This document shows positions 1-8,565 of a stretch of 64,000 nucleotides of DNA, piece after piece. The notes under the pieces were generated by a model. It did no database searches, was not told the DNA's origin, and saw nothing but the letters and a program-made list of their open reading frames with translations. Origin of the DNA: GWB2-37-7 sp942492835 (lineage in GTDB: Bacteria; Bacillota; Clostridia; Lutisporales; Lutisporaceae). Made by a program: the position numbers and the translations under genes. The DNA is taken from positions 1,302,001 to 1,366,000 of the forward strand of contig OW818645.1 in NCBI GenBank assembly GCA_942492835.1, given 5' to 3'. Within the stretch, counting starts at the first letter, position 1. Each line of letters starts with the position of its first letter.

Positions 1-672
1 TATGTGCTTAGGTATATTTGTATCTTCAGAATTATAATATGCACTCTCTAAAAACACCTTTCTGTCTTCCAATACCTTAAGCATTTTATTCATCTGTATT
101 GGATGTAATTCTCCTATCTCATCAATAAATAATATTCCTCCATGAGCCTTAGTTACTGCTCCCGCTTTTGGTTGAGGTACTCCAGCAGCACCCATGGCAC
201 CAGCTCCTTGATATATAGGATCGTGAACAGAACCTATAAGAGGATCTGCAATACCTCTTTCATCAAAACGTACAGTTGTAGCATCTATTTCAATAAACTT
301 TGCATCACTTCTAAATGGACAGCCAGAGAGCTTCTTTGCCTCTCCTAAAACAAGCCTGGCAGCAGCTGTTTTCCCTATTCCTGGTGGTCCATAAATTATT
401 ATATGTTGTGGATTCGGACTGCAAATTGCCGCTTTAAGTGCTTTTATACCATTTTGCTGACCTATTATTTCCTCAAAGCTTTCAGGTCTTGTTAGTTCAG
501 ACAAAGGTTTTGTAAGCTTTATATCCCTGAGTTTTTGAAGCTTTTCCATTTCTTTTCTTGATTCCTTCTCCACTATTACTTTACTGCCTTTTTGACTCTT
601 TAAAAGGTTTAAAAAATATAAACCTATTATAACTGCGAAGAAAAATTGTACAATAAAAAATACCTCTGACAT
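1..672 (-). CDS. lonB: ATP-dependent protease LonB, N-terminal part (cut by window edge)
   Basis: LonB is a membrane-associated AAA+ Lon-type protease of spore-forming Firmicutes. The 224 visible residues start MSEVFFIVQF at 672, after an AGGAGG site. They show an N-terminal hydrophobic segment (about residues 4-24), a basic linker, then the AAA+ module with Walker A GPPGIGKT (about 115-122) and Walker B ILFIDEIGEL (about 177-186). The C-terminal protease domain with the catalytic Ser-Lys dyad lies outside the window. In related genomes lonB usually follows clpX directly. Here about 4 kb of accessory genes lies between them. Family assignment is firm; function is by homology. Confidence 0.9.
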   Translation of the reverse strand, partial: MSEVFFIVQFFFAVIIGLYFLNLLKSQKGSKVIVEKESRKEMEKLQKLRDIKLTKPLSELTRPESFEEIIGQQNGIKALKAAICSPNPQHIIIYGPPGIGKTAAARLVLGEAKKLSGCPFRSDAKFIEIDATTVRFDERGIADPLIGSVHDPIYQGAGAMGAAGVPQPKAGAVTKAHGGILFIDEIGELHPIQMNKMLKVLEDRKVFLESAYYNSEDTNIPKHI

Positions 673-868
673 AATCACTGCCTCCTTCTGCATGCTGCAT
701 ATTATTAAAAAGCGTAAATAACAATTATGTAAAATACAGCTATATATGCTGTTAAATACATTGATATTGAATTATAATAATAGTGTAAACTCAATACTAT
801 TATTTACTTGGGGTATTTTTTTATCCTATAAATATATAGAACACATAAATTAATTAGGAGGTATCAAA

Positions 869-1225
869 ATGCCATTAATAAAAGTTCATATATGTCAGAC
901 AGAAATGCCTGCGATAAAATTATTATTAACAAAAAGACTACGAGAAATTATGATTGAACACTTACAGCTTGATGAAAAAATCGGGCAGGTTTTACTTTAT
1001 GAAGCACTTCCTCAGCATAGGGCAATACATACTGATAGAAGTAATAGCTTTGTCTTTATAGAGGTACTTATGTATTCTGGAAGAACAAAAGAAATGAAAA
1101 CCTCATTAATGAAGGGTTTGGTAGAAGAGGTCAGTAAAATCTTAAAAACTGACATTAAAGATATTAATGTATGTATTATAGAAATACCATCCGATAACTG
1201 GTATGGTGGTATTAATCATATATAA
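869..1225 (+). CDS. Tautomerase superfamily protein
   Basis: A 118-residue protein beginning Met-Pro-Leu-Ile. The catalytic N-terminal proline of the tautomerase (4-oxalocrotonate tautomerase/MIF) superfamily would be exposed after Met removal. The C-terminal stretch IPSDNWYGGI resembles the conserved end of longer, MIF-sized members. The start is set by TTAGGAGGT just upstream. The substrate cannot be read from sequence. It is divergent from lonB and converges on the NHL gene, with only two bases between the stop codons. Confidence 0.75.
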   Translation: MPLIKVHICQTEMPAIKLLLTKRLREIMIEHLQLDEKIGQVLLYEALPQHRAIHTDRSNSFVFIEVLMYSGRTKEMKTSLMKGLVEEVSKILKTDIKDINVCIIEIPSDNWYGGINHI

Positions 1226-1227
1226 AT

Positions 1228-2151
1228 TCATTTCTTTGTTTTATTCTTTGTATCTAAATCTATTTGATATACGCTGTCTGAACGTTTACTAGCAATAAAA
1301 AGAGTACTTGAACCATTATTATTTTCAACAACTACTATACCACTAGGATCAGATATCTTATCTTGACTTTCAATAACTTCTAATATGCTATTCTGATCTA
1401 CTCTCACTACAGTATTTTCATCTAAACAGGTTACATATAGATTTCCCTCTCCATCAATATCTATAAAATTAGGGCTTTTAAGACTTGAAGTAATAATCTC
1501 AATCTCCTTTGCTTCATAGTCATTAGTTAGACTAATCCTATACAAACTTCCTGTATACATATTCACTGCGTAAAGGTTTTCGAACTTTCTATCAAAACAT
1601 ATACCTGTCACATTTGCTAGATTAGTTGATTTTCGATTACCAAGGGCAGTAAACTCAGTAATTTCACCTTGAGATGAAATTTTGTATATGATATTTTCTT
1701 TACTATCAGAAACAAAAATTGTGTTATCAGGTGCAACCTCTATATCATAAGCATTTTTAAAACCCTTATAGCTCTGCAATACATTTCCATTATTATCAAC
1801 CTTAATAACCTCATTGTATGCAGCTATTAATATATTATTATGTTCATCAATATCTATCCCATTACCATAATAGTTATCCAAATATATATAATCAAAAGCT
1901 TTACCGTCTCTATCTATAGTAGAAATTTTTCCATCATAGGAGCATTGAACAAAAAGCTTATTATCTCTTCCCATAGTTAGCCCTTGCGGACTTTGTATAT
2001 CCCTAACAAATACCATTGTTTTTCCCATAACACCCTTATCTTGATTCTGAAATATTAGATTACTTTGAAAGATAAGAATTGTAAATATAATAAATAATAG
2101 TGACAAAGCAGTAACTACTATAATATTTATTTTCTTAATCAATATTTTCAT
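1228..2151 (-). CDS. Membrane-anchored SMP-30/NHL-type beta-propeller protein
   Basis: A 307-residue protein. An N-terminal transmembrane or uncleaved signal segment (about residues 8-29) is followed by repeated motifs of the type SPQGLTMGRDNKLFVQC, GNGIDIDEHNNILIAA, AYDIEVAPDNTIFVSD, TGICFDRKFENLYAVN and SPNFIDIDGEGNLYVTC. These are NHL/SMP-30-like blades, so an extracellular beta-propeller is likely. Family members bind ligands or hydrolyse lactones, but no catalytic set can be assigned here. The start follows a GGAGG site. It is probably monocistronic, because a terminator precedes it at 2216-2263. Confidence 0.65.
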   Translation of the reverse strand: MKILIKKINIIVVTALSLLFIIFTILIFQSNLIFQNQDKGVMGKTMVFVRDIQSPQGLTMGRDNKLFVQCSYDGKISTIDRDGKAFDYIYLDNYYGNGIDIDEHNNILIAAYNEVIKVDNNGNVLQSYKGFKNAYDIEVAPDNTIFVSDSKENIIYKISSQGEITEFTALGNRKSTNLANVTGICFDRKFENLYAVNMYTGSLYRISLTNDYEAKEIEIITSSLKSPNFIDIDGEGNLYVTCLDENTVVRVDQNSILEVIESQDKISDPSGIVVVENNNGSSTLFIASKRSDSVYQIDLDTKNKTKK

Positions 2152-2215
2152 TATATAACCTCCGAATTAGCAATTTCAAACTCTGTGTTTCTATACTGTG
2201 TCAATTTTTACATAC

Positions 2216-2263
2216 AAAAAGCTTGAAATTATATGCTCATTATACTATAATTTCAAGCTTTTT
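2216..2263 (-). terminator. Rho-independent terminator, small membrane gene
   Basis: A perfect 18-bp inverted repeat, AAAAAGCTTGAAATTATA and its complement (arms 2216-2233 and 2246-2263). On the minus strand it ends in a run of T. It lies 20 bases past the stop of the gene ending at 2284. Confidence 0.85.
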
Positions 2264-2283
2264 AAAATATTAAGAATAATTTC

Positions 2284-2586
2284 TTAGAAAAATCTATCTG
2301 TGATTGCTGAGATTATGAAAAGAAAAATGCTCACAACAATCATTAAAATGGTAAACCTGTAATTTTTTTTTGATAACATATCATCTATTCTACTTTGATT
2401 ATCTATTTTTCCTTTTATAGCAAACTCTCCAAATCTAATTGAGATATCATTTGATGTTGTCAACACATCATACATAGGAATGACTGCCAAAGCGAAATAT
2501 GCAATTGAAGCATAAAATAGCCAGTTTGAATATTCCGCGCTATTAAGGGTATCTTTATATAACAAGTATCCTGCTATTGCTGCCAC
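2284..2586 (-). CDS. Small integral membrane protein, unknown function
   Basis: About 100 residues with hydrophobic segments around residues 22-40 and 80-95, separated by a polar loop. I do not recognise the family. The given start is a GTG with no ribosome site. The frame stays open upstream to a stop at 2698, and the extra residues (FRLIAIVFSNIIANVAAIAGYLL) would complete another membrane helix. The true start is therefore probably upstream, possibly a non-AUG codon, because no ATG, GTG or TTG fits behind the AAGGAG near 2665. A terminator follows at 2216-2263. Confidence 0.5.
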   Translation of the reverse strand: MAAIAGYLLYKDTLNSAEYSNWLFYASIAYFALAVIPMYDVLTTSNDISIRFGEFAIKGKIDNQSRIDDMLSKKNYRFTILMIVVSIFLFIISAITDRFF

Positions 2587-2783
2587 ATTAGCTATTATAT
2601 TTGAAAATACTATAGCTATCAGTCTAAATAAAGTATTTCTCCTATTATAACTTATAGTCTTACATCTCCTTGTTAAATATTTTGAAATAGTTTCTATTTA
2701 AAGCATCTAAATAATACATTTTATGTTATCATAACTTAAGATAGTTATACTTCTCTTGCATAAAAAAAGGTTTTGAAAAATAG

Positions 2784-2814
2784 AAGGAGTATTATACCGA
2801 GGATAATACTCCTT
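2784..2814 (-). terminator. Terminator of the repeat-peptide gene
   Basis: Perfect 12-bp stem AAGGAGTATTAT / ATAATACTCCTT with a 7-base loop. It is followed on the minus strand by a T-rich tract. It lies about 55 bases past the stop of the secreted repeat protein. Confidence 0.8.
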
Positions 2815-2870
2815 AACCATTCACACAATAACATTTTCTAATTTGCTGACTTATGTATAATTTAAATCAA

Positions 2871-3287
2871 CTAAGCATTAATATTTATAATGCTTTGTAC
2901 TGGTCTTATTGGGTACTCAATATAAGCTAAATCAATAGTTTTTATTATGCTTTGTACTGGTCTTATTGGATACTCAACATAAGCTAAATCAATAGTTTTT
3001 ATTATGCTTTGTACTGGTCTTATTGGATACTCAACATAAGCTAAATCAATAGTTTTTATTATGCTTTGTACTGGTCTTATTGGGTACTCAACATAAGCTA
3101 AATCAATAATATTTATTATGCCTTGTGGTGGTCTTATTGGAGCTTCAACATATGCCAAACCAATAGGATTTATTATACCTTGTGGTGGTCTTATTGGACC
3201 CTCAACATATGCCAATGCTACTGTTGAGCCTGCTATTGTCGCTATGCATAGCAGTCCTATTAACAATCCGAACATAAGTTTTTTCAT
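2871..3287 (-). CDS. Secreted tandem-repeat peptide precursor (candidate signalling pro-peptide)
   Basis: A 138-residue protein. MKKLMFGLLIGLLCIATIAG begins a Sec signal peptide with probable cleavage after VALA. The whole mature part is six copies of a 19-residue unit, consensus LAYVEYPIRPVQSIIKTID. Copies 1-2 carry GPIRPPQGII or APIRPPQGII; copies 3-6 carry YPIRPVQSII. Each junction again reads (A/G/D)-Leu-Ala-Tyr-Val(Ile)-Glu, so the signal-peptidase-like LA|Y context recurs at every repeat. I place the start at 3287, not at an upstream in-frame ATG, because AAGGAGGAAGG lies just before it. A consensus promoter (3343-3371) and a terminator (2784-2814) make it a single-gene unit. It is divergent from an HTH-TPR regulator, an arrangement typical of peptide pheromone and receptor pairs. 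I know no described family with this repeat. A structural or adhesive repeat protein is the alternative. Confidence 0.7.
   Translation of the reverse strand: MKKLMFGLLIGLLCIATIAGSTVALAYVEGPIRPPQGIINPIGLAYVEAPIRPPQGIINIIDLAYVEYPIRPVQSIIKTIDLAYVEYPIRPVQSIIKTIDLAYVEYPIRPVQSIIKTIDLAYIEYPIRPVQSIININA
2892..3219. repeat. 57-bp in-frame tandem repeat, six copies
   Basis: Copies begin at 2892, 2949, 3006, 3063, 3120 and 3177, with an exact 57-base period (19 codons). Copies at 2949 and 3006 are identical over all 57 bases. Those at 2892 and 3063 differ by a few bases. The last two (the N-terminal part of the protein) are more diverged. The pattern fits recent expansion from a diverged ancestral pair. 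Confidence 0.95.
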
Positions 3288-3342
3288 AGAACCTTCCTCC
3301 TTATTAATTATTAAGAAACACATCTGTTATATTCTATGTATA

Positions 3343-3371
3343 ATATTAATAAAAAATTACCTATTTGTCAA
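3343..3371 (-). promoter_or_regulatory. Sigma-A-type promoter of the repeat-peptide gene
   Basis: On the minus strand TTGACA (3371-3366) is followed after exactly 17 bases by TAATAT (3348-3343), about 55 bases upstream of the start codon. The -35 matches the consensus fully. Confidence 0.65.
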
Positions 3372-3437
3372 AATATTTCATACAACTAGGACATGCATTT
3401 TTTTGCAGTTTAACTTTAAAATATAAAAATAATTATA

Positions 3438-3468
3438 TTTACATTTATATTCATATTTGTGTTATAAT
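3438..3468 (+). promoter_or_regulatory. Possible promoter of the HTH-TPR regulator
   Basis: TTTACA (3438-3443) and TATAAT (3463-3468) are separated by 19 bases, about 36 bases before the start codon. The spacing is long, so this is tentative. Confidence 0.3.
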
Positions 3469-3504
3469 TATAAATAGTATACAATTAGGTAGGGGTGAAA
3501 TTTT

Positions 3505-4812
3505 ATGCTTACTTTAGGACAAAAAATTAAATCAATTAGAAAAGAACAAGGACTTACACAGGCTGAATTAGTTGCTGATAGAATCACAAGGAATCAATTA
3601 AGTCTTATTGAAAATGGAATAAATAATCCGTCAATATCTACACTGGAGTTTCTTGCAAGCAGACTAAACGTGCCTATGGCATATTTCTTATCAGATGATG
3701 ATTTCTCTATGCATAAATGCCAGAAACTTATAACCAAAGCAGAAGCTCTTTTAGAAGCAGGGGAGTATACTCAGGTTATTTCTGAGATTGAGGAATTTCT
3801 CAAAGATATTAACAGTCAGAATGACAATACCATGTTGGACTTACTAGGTAGCATATATGCTTTACTAGGGAATGCTTATTTTATTGTTGATAAATCTAAG
3901 GCTAAGAAAATTCTTTTGGAAGCCATAAGATATCTAGAACCAACAGACAAAGTTTGGTATTTAAGTAGATCATTTAACTTCTTGGGCGTAATATATGATG
4001 ATGAAAATGATTTGGAACAATCAGATTACTATCTCTCAAAGGCAAACGCTCTGATTACAAACGTAAACTTGGATAATATAATACTTAAGTTAAATATTAC
4101 TTATAATATTGCTTATCTTTATATGAAACAAGAAAGATATTCAGAACTTATTAAATTTGTAGATGATAATCTTAAGTACTCTAATAAATATAAGATATTC
4201 CACAACTTTGGTTTATTCAAAATGCTTATAGCAGTAGCTTATAGATATACTTATAATTACAATCAAGCTATAATTTGTACTCAAAAAGCTATAGAATTCT
4301 TCCAGTTCAGCGATGATGAACCCAATAAATATAAATGTTATATAAATTTAGGCATATGGTACAGATTGTCTTCCGACTATGAAAGCTCATCAAAGTATCT
4401 TGAAATGGCGAAGAAGTATTTTGAATATACAGAGAAAACTACAGAATCACTAAATGCTAAGTCAGAATTTGTAAAGACTCTGTTTCTGGCAAATAGAAGA
4501 GATGAGAGCTTTACGAAATATCTTAATGAGCTCCTATTTGATAGAAATCTCAACGATAAAAACAAACCTGATTTATTTTCTATAAAGGGCGTATGTCTTC
4601 TAGAGAATAACGAAATTGAAGAAGCCTTAAAAATATTTAGTGATGCAGAAGTCTTAGAAAAAAATCCTATACAATCTGAATTTATAGCTTATACCTTTAC
4701 AGGCTTAAGTAAAATATTTAAGTACAATGAGCAATGGGAAAAAGCTTATCTTTATTTAGATAAAGCAAATGAACTTCCACACAAAGCTAAATATAATATT
4801 GACTTTGAATAA
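3505..4812 (+). CDS. XRE-family HTH regulator with C-terminal TPR array (RRNPP-like peptide receptor candidate)
   Basis: A 435-residue protein. Residues about 5-62 form a Cro/CI-type helix-turn-helix (LGQKIKSIRKEQGLTQAELV ... SLIENGINNPSISTLEFLA). The remaining ~370 residues are helical, TPR-like repeats, for example YTQVISEIEEFLKDI, NDLEQSDYYLSKANALI, YNQAIICTQKAIEFF and EWEKAYLYLDKANELP-type blocks. This architecture and length match the RRNPP regulators (PlcR, NprR, Rgg-like), whose TPR groove binds a re-imported secreted peptide. Its divergent neighbour encodes a secreted repeat peptide, supporting a receptor-ligand pair by inference. The start follows TAGGTAGGGGTGA. It could also be a TPR regulator answering another signal. 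Confidence 0.8.
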   Translation: MLTLGQKIKSIRKEQGLTQAELVADRITRNQLSLIENGINNPSISTLEFLASRLNVPMAYFLSDDDFSMHKCQKLITKAEALLEAGEYTQVISEIEEFLKDINSQNDNTMLDLLGSIYALLGNAYFIVDKSKAKKILLEAIRYLEPTDKVWYLSRSFNFLGVIYDDENDLEQSDYYLSKANALITNVNLDNIILKLNITYNIAYLYMKQERYSELIKFVDDNLKYSNKYKIFHNFGLFKMLIAVAYRYTYNYNQAIICTQKAIEFFQFSDDEPNKYKCYINLGIWYRLSSDYESSSKYLEMAKKYFEYTEKTTESLNAKSEFVKTLFLANRRDESFTKYLNELLFDRNLNDKNKPDLFSIKGVCLLENNEIEEALKIFSDAEVLEKNPIQSEFIAYTFTGLSKIFKYNEQWEKAYLYLDKANELPHKAKYNIDFE

Positions 4813-4816
4813 AAAT

Positions 4817-4858
4817 GGCTATCTCTAAAATGACCTGTAAAGTCATTCTGAGATAGCC
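4817..4858. terminator. Bidirectional terminator between regulator and clpX
   Basis: GGCTATCTC (4817-4825) pairs with GAGATAGCC (4850-4858), with an inner AATGAC/GTCATT stem and T-rich flanks. It sits between two convergent genes. Confidence 0.8.
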
Positions 4859-4875
4859 TCTTTTATTTTTTGTTT

Positions 4876-6171
4876 TTAGGCAGTGCCTCTTTTATTTTTT
4901 GCACCTTTGCGCGTCGTCTTCTTAACTGCTTTTTTTGCACCTGGTTCTAAAAGAAGAAGCTCAGGCTCTTCATTATTAGCAACAGTACCCTTCTTGATCA
5001 CACATTTATCTACATCTTCTCTTGAAGGTATATCGTACATTACATTTAACATTAATTCTTCAAATATTGCTCTTAAACCTCTTGCGCCAGTTTTCCTATC
5101 CAAAGCCTTCTGTGCTATTTCTTCCACTGCTTGGTTTTCAAATACAAGATCTACATTATCCATTTCAAACAGCTTTTGATACTGTTTCACCAAAGCATTC
5201 TTTGGCTCTGTTAGTATCTGCATCAGTGCTTCCTTATCCAGTGCACTTAGAGTAACTACAATAGGAAGTCTTCCTACAAATTCAGGTATCAATCCAAACT
5301 TTAGCAAATCCTCAGGCATTATCTTTTTCAAGATATCTCCTATGTTTTGCTGTTCTATTGATTGAATATCCGCAGTAAAACCGAGTGACTTCTTGCCTGT
5401 TCTACTCATTATAATTTTATCAATACCATCAAATGCTCCTCCACATATGAAGAGGATATTAGTTGTATCAATCTGTATAAATTCTTGATGTGGATGTTTC
5501 CTTCCTCCTTGAGGAGGTACACTGGCTACAGTGCCTTCAAGAATCTTCAGCAATGCTTGCTGAACTCCTTCACCAGATACATCTCTTGTTATTGATGGAT
5601 TTTCTGACTTTCTGGCAATTTTATCTATCTCATCTATATAGACAATACCTCTCTGTGCTTTCTCAATATCATAATCCGCATTTTGTATGAGTTTCAAAAG
5701 GATATTCTCTACATCTTCACCTACGTAACCAGCTTCTGTAAGAGATGTAGCATCTGCAATAGCAAATGGTACATTTAGTGTTCTAGCCAAGGTCTGAGCA
5801 AGCAACGTCTTTCCTGATCCAGTTGGGCCCAAAAGCACTATATTACTCTTTTGTAGCTCTACATCGTCTACTTTATAATCTGAGTTTATTCTTTTATAAT
5901 GATTGTATACAGCTACTGCCATTGCTTTTTTGGCCGGTTCTTGACCTATAACGTATTGATCCAAGAATTCCTTTATTTGAGCCGGTCTTGGAATATCATC
6001 TAACTCTACATCAACTTCTTCATCAAATTCCTCGTCAATTATTTCTTGACATAGTTCTATGCATTCATCACAAATATAAACTCCAGGGCCTGCAATTAAA
6101 CGTCTAACCTGTTCCTGACTTTTCCCGCAAAAGGAACACTTAAGCTGCTTCTTATCTTCAAACTTTGCCAT
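4876..6171 (-). CDS. clpX: ATP-dependent Clp protease ATP-binding subunit ClpX
   Basis: A 431-residue AAA+ unfoldase that feeds substrates to ClpP. It has the N-terminal zinc-binding domain with Cys12, Cys15, Cys34 and Cys37, Walker A GPTGSGKT (115-122), Walker B IVYIDEIDKI, and the ClpP-docking loop as IGF-type LGF (KKSLGFTAD). The C-terminus ends in a basic tail (KKAVKKTTRKGAKNKRGTA) longer than in many homologues. GCGAGGTGAAACA precedes the start. It lies 12 bases after clpP, so the two are probably cotranscribed. Confidence 0.97.
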   Translation of the reverse strand: MAKFEDKKQLKCSFCGKSQEQVRRLIAGPGVYICDECIELCQEIIDEEFDEEVDVELDDIPRPAQIKEFLDQYVIGQEPAKKAMAVAVYNHYKRINSDYKVDDVELQKSNIVLLGPTGSGKTLLAQTLARTLNVPFAIADATSLTEAGYVGEDVENILLKLIQNADYDIEKAQRGIVYIDEIDKIARKSENPSITRDVSGEGVQQALLKILEGTVASVPPQGGRKHPHQEFIQIDTTNILFICGGAFDGIDKIIMSRTGKKSLGFTADIQSIEQQNIGDILKKIMPEDLLKFGLIPEFVGRLPIVVTLSALDKEALMQILTEPKNALVKQYQKLFEMDNVDLVFENQAVEEIAQKALDRKTGARGLRAIFEELMLNVMYDIPSREDVDKCVIKKGTVANNEEPELLLLEPGAKKAVKKTTRKGAKNKRGTA

Positions 6172-6183
6172 TGTTTCACCTCG

Positions 6184-6768
6184 CTATCCTCTCTTGACTA
6201 AAACATCGTCAATTATGCCGTAAGTTTTAGCCTCCTCTGCCCCCATAAAGTAGTCTCTTTCTACATCCTTTTCTATCTTCTCTATCGGTTGACCGGATTT
6301 TTCACTTAAAATATTGTTTAAATGCTTCTTTGTTTTTACCAATCTTTCTGCATGTATTATCACATCTGTAGCTTGACCACTAGCTCCACCAAGAGGTTGA
6401 TGTATCATTATCTCACTGTTTGGAAGTGCAAACCTTTTTCCTTTTGCACCACATGCAAGTAAGAAAGCTCCCATACTAGCTGCCATACCTATGCAAATTG
6501 TTGATACATCAGGTTTTATAAATTGCATTGTATCATAAATAGCCATACCTGCGGTTATTGAACCACCAGGACTATTAATGTATAGGCTTATATCTTTGTC
6601 AGGATCATCAGCTTCTAAGAACAACAGCTGTGCTACTATCAAACTTGATGTTACATCATTTACTTCATCTCCAAGAAAGATTATTCTTTCTTTTAGTAAT
6701 CTAGAAAAGATGTCATAAGAACGTTCTCCTCTATTGGTTTGTTCTACTACCATTGGTACTAAACTCAT
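6184..6768 (-). CDS. clpP: ATP-dependent Clp protease proteolytic subunit ClpP
   Basis: A 194-residue serine protease subunit that assembles into the tetradecameric Clp chamber. The catalytic triad is visible as Ser98 (GMAASMGA), His123 (EIMIHQPLGG) and Asp172 (VERDYFM). Length is the family norm. GGAGGATATTT precedes the ATG. It lies between tig and clpX, in the conserved order tig-clpP-clpX. Confidence 0.98.
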   Translation of the reverse strand: MSLVPMVVEQTNRGERSYDIFSRLLKERIIFLGDEVNDVTSSLIVAQLLFLEADDPDKDISLYINSPGGSITAGMAIYDTMQFIKPDVSTICIGMAASMGAFLLACGAKGKRFALPNSEIMIHQPLGGASGQATDVIIHAERLVKTKKHLNNILSEKSGQPIEKIEKDVERDYFMGAEEAKTYGIIDDVLVKRG

Positions 6769-6824
6769 AAATATCCTCCTTATTACTCAAGTCCTCACAA
6801 AGTACAAACTTAAGTCTTTTTAAA

Positions 6825-8111
6825 TTATTTCTCAATACTGTTAGTCACAAGAAAATCAATAGTTTTTTGAACTTCAGCGCCATCTTTTATATAATTAATG
6901 TCTTCAGGTTTTAGCGACTTCTTGAAGTTTTCTGCATCTTGGTTATACAACTTTGCTGTTTTTTCTATTTCAGAGTCTAACTCTTCTTCTGTAATTGTGA
7001 TATTTTCAATCTTAGCTATCTTTTCAAGCACAAGCTGTGTTTTTACTCTGCTATAAGCTGTGGTCTTATATGACTCCTTAAGCTTTTCCATATCTAGGTT
7101 CATATACTTCATGTATGATTCTAAATCTAGTCCTTGATATTTTAACTGGTAATCAAAATCTCTAATCATCATGTTAATTTGAGTTTCTATCATAACTTCA
7201 GGTATATCAATAGTTGCATTTTCAGCTATCTTATTCAGCAGTTCATCTTCATATTGCTGTTTGGCAATTTTTTGACTTTCCTGCTCTCTTTTACTTCTGA
7301 TGTCTGCTTTTAGCTCTTCTAAAGTATCAAATTCACTTACGTCCTTAGCAAATTCATCATCTATCTCTACTAACTGCTTTTCTTTAATTTCCTTAACTGT
7401 AGTCTTAAATATAGCAGGTTTGCCTGCTAATTCTTCATTTCCATATTCTTCTGGGAAGCTTACGTTTAAATCAATTTCCTTACCAATCTCGGCACCAATA
7501 AGCTGATCTTCAAAGCCAGGTATAAATTGACCTGAGCCAATCTCCAACTTATAATTTTCTCCAGTTCCACCTTCAAACTGTACATCGCCAACAAAACCCT
7601 TAAAATCAATTATTGTAATATCACCGTTCTTAACAGCTCTATCGTTTACTTCTACTATTCTTGCATTTTTTTCTCTTAAAACATTTATTTCTTTGTCTAT
7701 ATCTTGGTCAGTTACATTGTTCTCTTTTTTTGATACTTCTATTCCTTTGTAATCACCAAGAGTTACTTCAGGTTTAACAGTAATTTCAGCTTTAAATACT
7801 AAGCCTTTACCACCTTCAATTTCGACTATATCAATATCCGGTCTGTCAACCGGCTCAAGATTATGCTCCACAACTGCATTATCATATGCTATAGGACAAA
7901 TTTCATTAATTGCATCTTCATATAAAACTCCCTCACCATAGAATTTTTCTATTATCTTTCTTGGTGCCTTACCCTTTCTGAAGCCTGCAATATTAAACTT
8001 CTTTACATTTTTATGATATGATTTTTCCATGCCTTCTTCAAGCATTTCAGCAGATACTGAAACTTCCAGTACCACCTTGTTATTTTCCATTTTTTCCAAT
8101 TTTGAACTCAT
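6825..8111 (-). CDS. tig: Trigger factor (ribosome-associated chaperone/PPIase)
   Basis: A 428-residue protein. The N-terminal ribosome-binding domain carries the signature GFRKGKAPRKIIEKFYG (residues about 44-60). An FKBP-type prolyl isomerase domain follows at about 160-245 (GDITIIDFKGFVGD ... GFEDQLIGAEIGKE), then the helical chaperone domain. It binds nascent chains at the ribosome exit. AGGAGGATATAA precedes the start. It is the first gene of the tig-clpP-clpX group. Confidence 0.97.
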   Translation of the reverse strand: MSSKLEKMENNKVVLEVSVSAEMLEEGMEKSYHKNVKKFNIAGFRKGKAPRKIIEKFYGEGVLYEDAINEICPIAYDNAVVEHNLEPVDRPDIDIVEIEGGKGLVFKAEITVKPEVTLGDYKGIEVSKKENNVTDQDIDKEINVLREKNARIVEVNDRAVKNGDITIIDFKGFVGDVQFEGGTGENYKLEIGSGQFIPGFEDQLIGAEIGKEIDLNVSFPEEYGNEELAGKPAIFKTTVKEIKEKQLVEIDDEFAKDVSEFDTLEELKADIRSKREQESQKIAKQQYEDELLNKIAENATIDIPEVMIETQINMMIRDFDYQLKYQGLDLESYMKYMNLDMEKLKESYKTTAYSRVKTQLVLEKIAKIENITITEEELDSEIEKTAKLYNQDAENFKKSLKPEDINYIKDGAEVQKTIDFLVTNSIEK

Positions 8112-8442
8112 TTATATCCTCCTAACTATCTTTTGCATATTATCTGGATGTTTTACATTAAAGATTTAAATTGAAATATGTAAAACATTTCCTTGATCCA
8201 TATGTTGCGAAAAAATATTACTGATATCACAAAAGCACACGTTTATACTGCTCTTGTGTTTGATAAATCTTTTTTGTAACATATATAAATAAAAATGAAA
8301 AATTGGTTAATGTATGAATCAAATAAATCTATAATACTATAAATTTATTATTCTTACATATAACATTATTACCAATTTTATAAAAATTTTAATCCACTAT
8401 ATTATAACATATTTAATATCAATATCAATATCAATAAATTTT

Positions 8443-8462
8443 AAAAAAACCTGCGATAGGTT
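8443..8462 (-). terminator. Terminator downstream of DMT transporter; rest of the 8112-8565 gap
   Basis: On the minus strand AACCT-atcgc-AGGTT is followed by seven T. It is preceded by a second small stem (AAAGCT/AGCTTT at about 8463-8480). The rest of the 454-base gap upstream of tig holds only an imperfect hairpin (CACAAAAGCA/TGCTCTTGTG, 8228-8258) and a short ATATCA repeat near 8416-8436. I see no gene in it. Confidence 0.75.
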
Positions 8463-8565
8463 AAAGCTTAATCAGCTTTAATTGTGCCAAGTTTCAAGGT
8501 TCTTATTCATCCTTATATATATGATATCCTTTTTTGTTTCAGATTTCTATGTAAACATTAATTTG

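Noticed and set aside
2892..3219. CRISPR-like regular repeat
   Set aside because: Repeats are contiguous with no spacers, have a 57-base coding period, and no cas genes are near.
3118..3426. Plus-strand frame over the repeat-peptide gene
   Set aside because: It is the complement of the 57-bp repeats. The minus frame has a promoter, ribosome site, signal peptide and terminator.
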